Both the position numbers and the translations under genes were made by a program. This document shows, piece after piece, positions 24,099-37,356 of a stretch of DNA of 64,000 bases. The stretch's first letter is position 1; every line of letters begins with the position of its first letter. Source of the DNA: Sitta carolinensis (Eukaryota; Chordata; Aves; Passeriformes; Sittidae); contig JAVUNC010000004.1 in assembly GCA_032173965.1 (NCBI GenBank), forward strand, positions 21,057,001 to 21,121,000. Direction: 5' to 3'. The notes below the pieces were generated by a model. That model was not told the origin of the DNA. It did not search any database and worked only from the letters and a program-made list of their open reading frames with translations.

Positions 24099-27000
24099 TA
24101 AAGTCTTGCAACACTAAACTTCGCTTACACAGCTTTGGGAACAGATCCACACATTGCTTCTACCTGATCTCCAGACTTCATGTAGCTCTGCAGGGGGAAA
24201 GAAAACTGGTTTTTTGAGATTTTTTTGTCTGCATGTATATATATGTCAGTATGTGTTTGGCTGTGCTTGTTTTGTTTGCTTTGTTTTTTTCCAGAGGAGA
24301 TTTCTGTAAATATGAACACAAAAGAATTTAAATACAATTGCTTTAAGGTGATTAAAAACCACAATAAAAATCATGTTACTTGGAACAGCAGGATACCTTA
24401 AATCAGTAAGGCTTCTTGCAGGTATGTACAGGGGCAAGGAAAGGAAAAAAATAGGTTAAAGCTGTTGAAACCAGGACAATAATTCAGAGGATAAATTTCT
24501 CAGCGGTCATGGAAGGGAAAGTGGGATTTCTGATGTTATTTTTTTTAGGTTCTGCAAAGATAGGAAAATCGTCCTGCTAGCTACAATTTAGCCTAAAGGG
24601 ACACCAAAAAACTCTGATTAACAAACTTGTTTAAAAGCAACAGATCTGTTTCACAATAGTTTTTTTTAAGAAATAAAGACACTTGTTTGCATTGAAAATA
24701 TGGATGAATTTTAATGTATTACATCTATTCTCTGTCTGAAGTAATCTGAAGCTGTTAAATATATTTAAAAAAATTGATTTCATCTTCACACTTTCACTAA
24801 AAGATGTCTCTGTTAGGCCATCCTTTGTTGTGCAAGCTTTGACCACAGAATCTCCATTTTATAATAGGTACCTCATCAAAGAGTTGGGCTGCACCCACAC
24901 ATCTGGTCTATGTGGCAAATAAATGGGAAAACACAAAATAATATTTATCATTATAACATGAAATACTTATACTATGGTATAAAATTTAGTGAACTGAAAG
25001 TAGTAAAGTCCAAGGAAAGCTGAACAATATACATACATGCATGTAAGCAAGTTTTAAAATCCATGAAACTTCAACATAATGGAGAATTCACAATGAAATC
25101 TCAAAGTTATGGTTGGTTAACTTGCCTTCAAGAAGATCCACAGTAGAGCTGAAAGTTTTTAGGTAGTATTTTTTTTTTCCTTTCATGTTTACTTTTACCC
25201 AGTGTAGCACAGACTAAACTTCCTTGGTACTGCAGCTGTACTAGAGCAACAATCAGTACCCCAAATTGTTACTTCTACCACAAAGTAGCCTCCATGGCCT
25301 TTTGTATGTCATACTGCTTTCTACTCACTCTTCACCACAATAGGATTCTATCTTCTGGCTTTATTTCACATAAAACAAAGTGAAACAAAAGTTTAAAGAC
25401 TTTCATTTTCTCATAATGTGTAGTTCATAGTATGAAATATGCAAAAATAATATTTAACAGTAATCTATTTTATATCGTATTTTCCCTATGAAATGAAAAC
25501 ATAAAATTGAAATTCCATAAGGAGAAATTCCATACCAGATATAAGAACAATTTGCAAACACCACAAATCTCTTCTGTAATAGCTTCCTGCTAAATATAAA
25601 TGTTTCATATAAAGGTCATAACAATCATGTTATCATTTTGAAACATTAAAAAAACCCCAAACTATAAAACAACTGGTCCTTTCTTAGAAGAAGATTATAT
25701 AAAATAATTTGTTCTCAGATATACACAAATAGATACAGCTTCTAAGATAAAAGTTTTCAATGTGTAGTTTTATGCAGTTTTTGCCATACCCTAGTATATC
25801 TAAGGTCCACTGGGGACAAATCTCTCATTAGTTCATATCTGTTTACCTCCAGTAATTCCAGTGTAGTTTCAGAGTTCATACAACCCAAGCTAACAAATGA
25901 AAACTATATTGTGTAACATAATTAAACAAGACTGGGAAATGTTTCTTAGGATAAATTTAGAAGAAAAAGACATTTTAAGATATCTTTTTGACTTGTAGTT
26001 GCTATAGTTACAACATATTGCTTTTTTTGCTGTACATTTCTTTACTGTAGACTCAGAGCTCTACGTGACAAAACAACTATTTTACAGTCTACAATTTAGT
26101 CTCAAGAAAAAGATTTTCCCCCTCTGGGAGAAGAAGATTAGACTGGAGCTTACAGAGCTTCTAAAAGTTTGGGGTCTGTCAGCATTTCTGACTTAATTTC
26201 AGGGGTTTATGACCTACTTATAAAAACTTCTTTATGGAAGGAAGCTTAGCACAGTTGTCTCCTTCTGGAAATTTTCTTTAGTGCTTTTAATCAAAAATTT
26301 TAAAATCCATTTCACAGCTTAAATTATAGGCAAATTAAAAACCAGTAGACTAGAGGAGTGACTTCTGATATCAGTTGTGCTAGAAATGAGATAAAAAGCT
26401 GATAGAGTGAAGAAGAACATAGCATCAGTAAAATGAAGGAATTGATATAACTGAGCTGTTAAAAGTTGACTTCCTCAGAGCTTCAGAATACTTTCAAATC
26501 TTTATGTACACGTTATAGCACACCAGCCTGTTTAACAATGTCAAGAGTACCTACTATTATGCATATTATATTATATTACATTACAAGTCTTTCAGATTTA
26601 TTTTCAAAACCAAAACAGAAAAATTTGGGTCTCTCACAAGTAAATAGGTTCTTGATTCTCGTTCAAATTATTAGAGGGTTATTACTAAAATATATATTAA
26701 AATTTGAGCTGAATATATATATAAATGCTTAAAAATAAACAGTTGTTCAGATTTTTCACTGACACTTATGAAAACTTGTGATCTGATCTGGATTGATGCT
26801 TCTGAAATTTTAACCAGATTTTTTTCATATCATTAAGTGTACAGAATTTCTCTGAATCCATTCTAACAGGTTAAAAATCTGTAGGTGCACTAGTGTACAT
26901 TATTGATATCTGAAATTTTTAGCAGGAAAAAATTATTTACATTCAAGAAACCAAGGTATAAACCAAACTCCAGAAAATTTCCATATTTGAAACACAGGAT

Positions 27001-28206
27001 GGCTGCTCCTGCATGATCTCCTGTATTTCTTTTGGGAGCAGCCCAACATTTTGGGCAGAGGTGAGCAACAGGTTGCTACAAGTTGTGGGTTTCCTAAAGT
27101 AGTTACCTAAATACAGTGTCAGCATACTTTAGGTTCTTAAATAACTTCTTAGCCCTGGAAGATATAGTTTTCATTCTCATCTCCTTTTTTCTTTGTAAGG
27201 TGAAATGATATGCTTACATAAACAGACTTACTCTGGTGGGTAATTTTTCTGTTTAAAAATTATCTCATTAAGAGATTGTGGGTTTTTAGAAAAGCTCAGA
27301 GCCTACAGTCAGTTCATATAACACAGATGCTTTATTATAGACTCTACCAACAGTGAAAATTCAAAAAGGAGAGTTTCTCTGTAGCCTGTTTTACACAGTA
27401 TCTCAGTATTAGAGAAAAGTTTTTCTATACACATCTAAATCCAAAGCAATTTCTGGCTGACCAGGCTTTACACAAACTAAATATATTACTCTAGTTTTAT
27501 CAACTGAACTAAGAATATGATTTCCGTCTGGCAGCAGAGAGTCTTCTATCATATATCATAAAAAAGTGGAAGTCTGAATAATGTAGCATTTCAAGTCATT
27601 ACCACTTTTGAGCAGATATCTAATATCACCTATTGAGGGTTCATACCCCTCAGGAATGGCAAATTCTGACAGATGAGAGTCATGACATTAGAAATGGCAG
27701 CACAAGATCAGTCAAGGCCATTTATTTTCACAGCTGAATATTAGGTAAATTGGTGAGTCCTTAATCTAGATTGGTGCTACTATGTACAGTAAGAGCACAA
27801 ATAGCAACTTGTGCTCAGATGTGTTAAACATATTCATAGTTAAAACAAAACAAAACAAAACCCCAACATTAAAAGCCAGAAAACTGAAAATTGTAGCAGG
27901 AAAGATTCTGTGCGACATTCCTGCAATTCCTCTCAACAAAATGTTGTGTTTTCAATGAGGTTTAAAGTTCACACTTCAGTGAAGTTAAAGGGACATAGGG
28001 TATATGAGATTCCAGCTTTGCTGCTGTTGTTTGAATAGGAGACTATTCATTAGTGCTTTACTAATGGTTGTGATGGCTCTGTCTTTGCAGTGGAAAAGTT
28101 CATCTTATTATAAAATCAGCAGGCACAGCATTTTCTGAACAGTATTGCATGCAGCCAAATCCACCATCAGAGGACTCACCACTTTTTTACACCTGCAGTT
28201 TTCCTC
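24099..28206. other. AT-rich gene-free sequence
   Basis: About 4.1 kb without a recognised gene, RNA or element. A short (AAAAC)n tract lies at 27842-27862. Open frames are all under 90 codons with AT-driven composition. Confidence 0.6.
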
Positions 28207-28290
28207 TGTTTTTTTGTTGGTTTTGGGTTTTTTTTGTTTGTTTGTTTGGTTGGTTTGGGTTTTTGTTTGTTTGTTTGTTTGTTTGTTTTT
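28207..28290. repeat. (GTTT)n-rich microsatellite
   Basis: An imperfect T/G tract dominated by GTTT units, with a perfect core near 28262-28288. The 60-codon frame across it reads as Phe/Val/Cys/Leu repeats and is not a gene. Confidence 0.9.
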
Positions 28291-31200
28291 AAATAACCAA
28301 TCTGGTCTTCTGCAATTATCATATTAGAGGTTTCAATCAGTGATTTGCAAACTATAACTCTGTTCCTGTTGAGACCCCTGATCAGATCAGTAGAGGGAGC
28401 ATGCAGACATTTCTCAATAATAACCCTTTGATCTGAGTGCTGATGGATACAATCAGCTGCTTTTGATACTTTTTAACGGATGCAAAAGCTGCTTGGTTAA
28501 CAGAGTTTCAAGCATCCTTTTACTGCTTTGATATGTCAAGGAAGAGATGGGGTCAAGTCTCGGTAATTTGCCTTACTTTTGATTAAAGGACTGTAGAGAC
28601 ATAACTTCATCTGATACAGCTCAGGAACCCTTTGAGACTCCCATGGGAGAGAGTAGAACAAAAGACTGCTCCTTCCCCATCTCCATGAATATTACAGGTT
28701 GCATTCCTTCTAGCCCTACTTTCCTACGAAGGATGTCACAAGCCAGTTCTTTGAAAGCACCATAATATATATAGAGTACCAGTAATTAAATACCATTTAA
28801 ACTATTTGGAAACCTCCTTGATTCAGTGCTCCTTTCTTACAGATTTATTTTCCCAGTTTCATTAAGAAACAGAAGTTACAATAGGAAGAGAACTGTAGAA
28901 AAGAAACATTAGGCTAGTCACAGAAAATCAAAGGCAGAAAGGAAAAGACTTCTTTCTTCTTTTTATAAAACATCTTAGTTATTGACTATTCCCTTAAGGC
29001 ATTGTTCTGGTCTGGAATTTGACTATAAAACTTGCATCTTGGGGTTCTTTCTCAGTAACTTCTGTCTTTCATGATCTCATTTTCTCAGCCTTCCTTTTCC
29101 TTTCCCTCTATTTTTTTTTTTTTTTTTCTCTTTCCCTCATGAATGCCAGTTTCAAGGACTAAATTGTCCATTTGATTCTAGAGACAACATGAGGTTTTTC
29201 CCGGGCACAGTTAAAACCAGTAGTGGAAAAAAAACACATGCAGTCACCCTTTAACTTAGAGGACCTCAAACTGTAGTGTAACACTCTAAAAGCATAAATC
29301 AGAAATCAAAAAATAATATTGCAGTGCTGGAAAACCTCAATAAGCAGAGATTGTGCCTCATATGACAAATGGAATGAGAAGAAGAAGAAAACCTGACCTC
29401 AGGCAATGCTTGCTAAAATGATAGTTAGGAAAAAAAAAAAAAAGAAGCCTACATTTATGGTAGGGGGAAATCATAATAAAGTGTAAATCCAACCAGTGAC
29501 ATCCAAAATCTTTTTCTAGTGAACCTCTGAAGTGACTCTCAGGGAATGTCTGTTTCACTTACCTTAGGCTAAGGGAATGACCTTCCTTCACGCATCTTGT
29601 CCATTGTAGATTACAGCATAATCATCCACACTACAACTTTTGTTCTTCAGGGAGACACCCTCTCATATCTATTAGTGGGGAACAGATGTAGCAAAGATAC
29701 AGGATGAGAAATAAAATTGTAGAATTGTGGACATGTTCCAGGTAGATTTCTTGCAAGCAAAGCTATCTATAGGACAAAAAGTCCCAAAATCCTGCAGAGA
29801 AAGGGCTGTGAGATTAGCAAAGTATTAGTCTATGCACATTGTGTTCAGCAAACCTGGGCTTTTGAAGGATCACGGTGGTGGGCTTTAAATGGCACAAATC
29901 TAGTCCAATGCTTGTGGACTTTCTATCCTTTAAAATGTCTCATAATGACTTTAAAACAACTTTCAGAGAAAGCAAAACCTCCAGAATTGTGCAGATCTAC
30001 CATCATGAACATTTCTTCATGTTACCATGTCCTTGTTAGGAGTACATTGTTGAGAGTTCTAAATATATAACTTAGGTCCAGTTCACACCCTGAAAAATTT
30101 TTAGTACTGAAAATTAGTATTGAAGGTCTTAAAAACCCCAAAATTCTTCTGTTAATTTTATCAAACCTGTCCAAAGGACATTTGCACTGCACAAACACTT
30201 GGAAAAAATGGTTCTGTAGCTAGCTCTGATAGCCCTAGGTATGAATTCATGACAAGGCAGTGACTTTTTCTTTCTGTGTTCCACAATCAAATTAAAATTT
30301 CTGTTGAGAATGCTGTTGAGACCACAACATGGTGATAAACTTTTTAGATATCATCAATTTTTTATCAATGGATCTTAATGTAAATAGGAAAATGATGAAT
30401 TCAGAAGCCTGTCCAGATTCATGTATCAGATGATGACCCAGTTTTAGAAAATGATCATCCACCACTATGGAGAAAGAAATTATACAGATTTTTTTTTTTT
30501 TTGCCAGTAGTAAGACATACACATATACAAGAGCCACTCTGAAGATATAACTATATCTCAGATGTTTTATGTTTCACCATTTTTCTGTAGTCCACTAAAG
30601 TGATCTGCAGTACTTCATCGATCTGTTTAAATAAACTTTCTAGTCTGTACAAGAGCTGGAAGAGTTTGCTTCCCTTCAATAGAAATAGACTTTTAGTGAT
30701 ATAAAACAAACTTAGGGGTTTTTTTACAAAGTCTAGGGAACCCATGTTTAAAAATTCCCCTTGTCCTGCGCTCCCATCTTTGTGAAGGCCAGACTCCATC
30801 TCTTACCTTTGGTTGTATTTGTTTGCCTACACTGTGGTCTTAGACATTAGTCTGTGTAGAGTTCTTGCCCAGGAAGTCAAATACTTGATCTAGATCTTCC
30901 CTTCTCCTAGAACTGCTATGTGTGTTGTCCAGGACTTCTTAAGTAGACAACATAAAAGTAGTCCTTTGAATACAGATCTTCTTGTACTGTGGCTAGGATA
31001 ATGAGGTATTTTTTATTGGTTCTTTTGTTGCAGCATAGGTTTTCATTCTTGTGTGTACAGCAGCCCCTCTAAAGCAAAGAAGTGTAAAGCAGCCATATAC
31101 TTGAAAGTTATTTTAGCCTTAGGAGAAGAGAACTCTTGAAAATGAGGAGCAGAATGTTTATAGCACCACATGTTAACCTGGTACATAATTCACTATTCTG

Positions 31201-33046
31201 TTTTGAAAGCCTTTGTTAAATAACTCTGCTATGCTATAGCTCAGTTCCAACTTCCCCGTTAATGTCACTAACTAATTGTACTCTTAATGAAAGGAAACAT
31301 GGTCATAATGTTTTTTTCTGAATACATTCTGTTTGAGATCAACCATACTTAATGGAACAGTTTCCTCACAGAATTTAAAAGCTGGATTACTGTCTTCCAG
31401 TTTTGGACCATCATAAGAACATGGGTAAAATTTAGGCATCAAGATGATAAGACCACCCTGCATTTAAGATTCCTCATCACTAGAATCTAAAGTACAGGAA
31501 AATTATGTTTGAAAATAAAAATATAAAATAATATTTGTTTTGTTGTTTTGATGTCTTGAGGATTTGATGTCTGTCTTCTCTTTGACTACCAAAAAAGCAA
31601 TATGTTTCCTTCCAGGTATTTCTAAACTGATACAGAATCTAGAAAATATGCTTATTTCATTAATTTAAATGATTATGCTCATCTATAGTTATGCATGCAG
31701 TAATATCTTGAATTAGTAAAATCCTGAAGGTTAAATTCCAAACTAGGAAATTCATACATATAATAGTTTATACCATTCTTTAAGAATTTAGTGTACCTGA
31801 AAAAATATAATTTCAAGAAACTTGTATTAATACTACCAGAATGAATCTCACATAGAGTATACAACTTTTAATAAGTGATGGAAGTACACACCTGAAAGAG
31901 TGACATTTCTAAATATGTAAACAATGTCTAAACCAAAAATTTTGTTTGTTTCCAAATATAGGAATGCTGCAGGAAATAAGAAAACGCAGCAAAATAATAC
32001 TTAGAAAAATTTTGGAAAACAAGACACTACTTTTTGTAACTGTGTTTTCTTACTCTTTTGAAGAGATTATCAAGAGCAACAAGATATTTGTTTTAGTAGA
32101 GATTTTTACTATCTAGCAGTGAATGATCCTTAACAAAACAAAACTAATGTATAAAATATAGCAATAATTTTAAGTTATTGATTTGAGGGAGGGAAGAGGG
32201 CACCATGTGATGATGCAATAAACTATGTTTCATAGTGCAGTTCCAAGAGATTGCTAGTAATTAAATGGTAATTTATCATGAAACAAGAGTTCATCTGACT
32301 ACTGCACACTGCATTCATTGAAGGACTAGTAGTTGGAACTAGTCACTCAAAGACATGGCATTTAATAGGATGTCAAAAGCTAAGGTTATGGAAAAATTCT
32401 CTTTATCTCTCTACAAACATGAGATTGTGTTTTATTTTTGCTGCTGTTTTCTTATAGCACTTTTTCTTAATCCACATTAGCCCAGTGTACATTTGTAATG
32501 CAAGAGAGATGTAGCAGTATTATAATTAGTTAAAGCAATTGAAGTTCAGAATTTTACAGAAATTGTTGACAGTGTTTTGCATACTGTACTGTTATTTTCT
32601 CCTTGTTACTTCAGCCATCTATTTGACTCACATTAAATTTCCCTGCAAAAGCATTTGCTCTTTGCAGATTGAAAGATAAAAGGTTATGTAAAAGGCTGTC
32701 AGTATTCAAAATGCAGTAGATGTAGGAAACTGCTAATTGCATAATATCGTGGTGCAAAACTAGTTGATTTTCCTGGTGAATTCCGTAAAGTAGTTTTCAA
32801 AAAGGATCAAAACAGGAAATCATGATGTATGACCTTTATGTGGAAATCACTTCTGAGACAAAGAGGAAATATAAGAACAGGAAATGGAGCCCTGGGATGT
32901 GGGTGGGCGGAGGAAGACACCAAAGAGTCTGGACAAGGGCAGTCCTGCCCATTACTGATCTCAGGGACTTGACAGCAGTTATGTGGAACCTCTTTTGTGC
33001 TCTCTCTTCAAAGAGAAAATCTGCCATCTTCACCAGAAAGAAAATG

Positions 33047-33071
33047 AAAAAAAAAAAAAAAAAAAAAAAAA
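33047..33071. repeat. Poly(A) run, 25 bases
   Basis: An uninterrupted A run. With the mildly GC-rich 150 bases before it, a plus-strand retrocopy is possible, but no parent is recognised and I see no flanking duplication. Confidence 0.8.
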
Positions 33072-35511
33072 GTAAGAGAGTGTTTCAGAGCCCGGGTTCC
33101 TATTTAATACAACTAAGTGCATAAATCACCTGTTTCAGATCTTAAGGAACTTGACTGTCTAGCTCTTTATATAATCCCTGGAACCAACATGGTACAGTTA
33201 AGACATTTTCAATTCAAATGTAGAAAATAAAGATCCCTTTTGGATCTGCTTATTTTAGCAAAAGGTCTTTATAAAATATTACATAAATTGCTTCTGCAGT
33301 CTTATATACTTAATTACCAGCTTTAGTATCTCTTATATAAATATTCTGTGATAAGAAAGCACTTGTTAGGCATCTAATGTAATGCAAAAGAGTAATTTTT
33401 TTCAATGGAATTTCTAAATATGGGTTTTTTTGTACTTAGGAGAATAATTTCTTATTGAGTTGCATCATACATTTACCATTTCACAACAGTTATTAACAAT
33501 ACATTTCCTTGAAATACAAAATACACCTGTTGTATTTGTAGTGAAAATCATCTGCTAGTAAACTGATACATAGTTGAAACACCCTGACAGATTATTATTA
33601 TGTGTATTATATCAGACTAGTGGGATTTTCCGTTTAAGTTGAAAATTAACCCATTTTACAGTAATATTCTAAGTTGAAAGTAAAATGCTTTTGACTGTCT
33701 TCTAATTATTTCCATATTTACCTTTTACCTCCTGGCAAATAATGTGAGGTTTATACTCCATTTCTCTGTCTTGCTTTTGGTCTAAGCTCCTTGGATGGTG
33801 GGTATGGTCGAAGTTCTTCAGTGAGACCTGGAATTTCACTTAGCTGTTAAAATGTATATTGAGGTAAATGATGCTGCATATCAAATACAAACTTTGCCTT
33901 TTTTGTATCTTCAAATAATGGAGAATAAAATCATCACCCAATAAATAGGATTAATCTTTTGAGACAACTCAAATTTGATTAAAAAAAAAAAAACAAACAG
34001 TACACAAATTATATTTTGGGACTAAGTAGTTGAAATCACTAAACAGGAGGTTATTGTGGTTTTCTAATATAAAAATAATTTAATACTGGAAGTTAAAAAT
34101 AACTATTTTATATGGATTATATGTAACTCTAGGAAAATCATATCCATAACATAAACACTTCTGAGGTTTTTTGCACTTTGTTTTATTTTATAGCCTAAAG
34201 CATACTGACAATGACCTTCTAAGAAGGTTCAAAAGTAAGATTAAATATCACTCAGCATATTTTTTTCCAACAGAATGCCAGAATTACACAAATGTTTTAG
34301 TCTAATAACAGTTTAGTGTCATTATAAAATCTGTGATTTCTGGTGACATGTGTTTCACATTCCTTTTTTTCTGGTGAAAAACTGAGTTAATATAATTCTC
34401 TAGTGGCCAGCATATTTACTGTAAACCAATTTAGAAAAATAAAATCAGGAAGTTTCACTAAAGTATTTCATTTAATACTACCCAATTGCCCTATTTTTTT
34501 ATTTTCTTTTAAAGATCATCTATTTAATTCTCTCTAATATGGCTAAAGATGATTCAGAGTGTAGTAAAAGATAAGGGAATTTTGTGAGGTAAAATAAACT
34601 GGTGAAATTTAACTGAATTCAAGATTTATATCAAGTATGAATTTGGATTGATATATAGTCTGGATAAAGCAGCTGAAGCAAAAAATCTCTTGAAATATTA
34701 ATATGCCATACAGAAGAGAAGATATCGAGTGCTCTAGAAACCCATGTAGGCCTCAGGAAGACACAAGGAAGCATTTCAGCAGAGACTGGGGATAATTTTC
34801 CCCATTAACTTTTCCTTCATAGTCCCTCCATATTTATTTCGCACCACAAAACATAAATATCTCTTTTAAATGGTAATTAGTAGTGGCTGTAATCCCTGAA
34901 AATAGACATCCTTCTCACATTCTTACCATGTTTAAATTCTGTGGATTTGACTTACCAACATATCTTCTATCAGTAATCATGTTTGATCTACCGCTGTGCT
35001 ACATAATTTGTACATGGGTGGCCTGCGGCAGCTGGATTATTAGGGAAAAACTACAGAAGTCAGCTGTAGGCAATTTGATGGAATTATATTAGACTATAAT
35101 ATGTGTGTGAACTATATGTGTGAGTTCTGAAGACTTTTTAATTTTCCTTTCACTTTTTTTTTTCTTTTCTCATTTCACTTGAGTATTTATGGCTGTTATC
35201 CAGTAAAAAAGAAGAATAGAAAAGAAAAGAAGCTGAGAATCAAACCATGCTCCGTAAACCTTCCTCAATTGTGAAATGGATGGCTTTTGTGAGGATATTA
35301 ACACTTGAGAATCCCAGAGAAAGTTATTCTGCATTAAAGTTTTAACAGTTAAGTCACTAAACTAATGTTTGAACAAAATATTTTTTAAAATACCATCTAC
35401 AGAGAGAATTTTTTTTCTCTGAGAGTTGATTGAATGTTCAAAATCTCAGCTGTTTGCTGAAAAAAACACTACTATCATACAGGTTCTGATCTTTTTCCGA
35501 AAACCTCCCAA

Positions 35512-35538
35512 AATGACTTACTTTAAAAGTAAGTCATT
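35512..35538. repeat. Perfect 27-bp palindrome
   Basis: The arm AATGACTTACTTT (35512-35524) and its exact reverse complement AAAGTAAGTCATT (35526-35538) are separated by one base. Each arm holds TGACTTA, one base away from an AP-1-type site. No function is implied by the sequence alone. Confidence 0.9.
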
Positions 35539-36768
35539 CCTATCTAAGTAAGATTTCTATAGGAGGGATCTGAGACATATGTTTAATAGATTGTGGGGGT
35601 AGAGAGGAGTGTTTGAGGTCAGAAAAGAGAGTAGCAGGGCAGAAATAGAATAATTTAGTTACTTCTTATAGTTTTCCCAATCTATATAAAAACTATAGTT
35701 GTTTAGGTTATGTCCTTGTTTGAAAATATCTTGTTTCAAGCATGTCTTGTTTCTTGCTGAAAATTTTGTTAGAGGTTCTTCAAAATAGAATTTGTAAAAT
35801 AAATCAGTTGTTTAATTATGGTGCTTGTATCTTGACTTTTGGGTTCTGTCCAGACCTGTCTCATTTTCTTGACAAATTTTGCCCACCCTTACTATCCATT
35901 ATTGCATCTAATGTAGTTTGGCACTGGGAATACTCTGTAGATAACCCACAGAAACATTTCCTCCCATTACCCAGGTGGGTTATTCAATAAATATAGCACA
36001 AGTGACCTTGTCACTCGCATATTTTCAAATGCTCTTTTCATCTGAGCATTAATCAAAAGACTTTCTATTCTTTAAAATCTAATAAAGATATCTTTATGTT
36101 AGATTCTGAGCACAACTCAGACAATAATAAGAAAACTGTGTTTTTTGATTATTTATTCCAGAATCCAATTTCAGAGTTCAAACTAGCGCCTATCTAAGAC
36201 CAATGAGTTTCAGTAAAGTGCTGCAGTGGGGATTAAATTTAGCAATATTTCAGTACTAGCGTTTCTTCCTTGTAGTGACAGATGATTAAGCCTCCTAGAT
36301 AAGATCTTTCAAAAGAAATAGAGGGGAATTTTTTATTTTTTATTTTTTAGTGAATTTTGAACAATTTTTGTCCTACATAAAATGGAAAATTTCATCTGGA
36401 AAATTATGTACAGTGGTGTACATCAAAGTAAGCACACAAACAAAAGTGAATACATGTTCTCAGCAAAGACATTTTCTTAGGGAATTTAAGTATCTATGTC
36501 ATATGCATATGATATTGCTGTTTTATTTTATTCTCATTAAACTAAGATTCAAATGAGGCTTAAGTGAAAAAATGTCATTGTTTTAGGTTCTTGTCAAACA
36601 TATAGTAGAAAAATGCCACCAGCTTTTGTTTCTTGCCTTCTTGTAGTATGAATAATATCCTTTCAATGATTTTATTTTAGATGGGCTCCTTCAAAGTATT
36701 TAGTAATCTGACTAAATGTACACACCTATATCTAAGTAACCTATAGAAACAACTTTTGCATTCTGCAG

Positions 36769-37356
36769 AGGAAAGGAGAAGGACCTGGAGGCCTTGTGGA
36801 CAAGAAGTTAACCATGAATCTGCAGTGTGCCTTGTGGCCAAAAAGGACAAGCAGGAGGAAATGCATTGACAGAAGATAGAGAGAGATGATCTTGCCCTCT
36901 CCTCAACCCTGGTGAGGCCACATCTGGAGTGCTGTATCCACTTTTGGATTCCTTAACTCAAGACAGACAAGGAGATAAAGGAGAGGGCCCTGTGGGGATC
37001 TACAAAGATGATGATGGGACAGGAGCATCTCTCTTATGAGGACAGTCTGAGGGAGCTGGGCCAGATTCTTTTTTCAGTGGTGGCCAGTGACAAGTAAAGG
37101 GGCAAAGAGCAAAAAGTGAAACATTGGAATATCCATCATATGAAAAAATCTTCTTTACTGTGAGGATGACCAAGCACTGGAACAGGCTGCCCAGAATGCT
37201 TGTGGAGTTTTCTCTCTGGAACTATTAAAAAACTGCCTGGAGGTGGTCCTATGCTACCTGCTCTGGGTGAAACTGCTTTATCAGAGGGGGTTCACTAGAT
37301 GGCCTCCTAAGGCCCTCTCAACCTCAACCATTCAGTGATTGTGATTCTATTTTCTA
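36769..37356 (+). repeat. CR1 LINE, 3' fragment with internal deletion
   Basis: Plus-strand CR1. Landmarks in order are TGGACAAGAAGTTAACCATG, CAGTGTGCCTTGTGGCCAAA, TGGTGAGGCCACATCTGGAG near 36.91 kb, TGAGGGAGCTGGGCCAGATT near 37.05 kb, CACTGGAACAGGCTGCCCAG near 37.17 kb, and a 3' end with TCACTAGATGGCCTCCTAAG and GTGATTCT. Part of the reverse transcriptase end seems to be missing between about 36.84 and 36.90 kb. The element is 5' truncated and non-coding now. Confidence 0.92.

Larger units (their letters stand above)
28291..36768. other. AT-rich gene-free sequence
   Basis: About 8.5 kb with no recognised gene or transposon. It contains a 17-base T run inside a polypyrimidine tract (29111-29127), a T run near 30.49 kb, and a 25-base A run at 33047-33071. 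A slightly GC-richer patch at about 32.89-33.04 kb lies just before that A run, but I recognise no retrocopied gene in it. The 100-codon frame at 32822-33124 crosses the A run (poly-Lys) and is not credible. Confidence 0.6.

Noticed and set aside
32880..33071. Retrocopy ending at the 25-base poly(A)
   Set aside because: The GC-richer stretch before the A run matches no transcript I know and no flanking duplication is visible.
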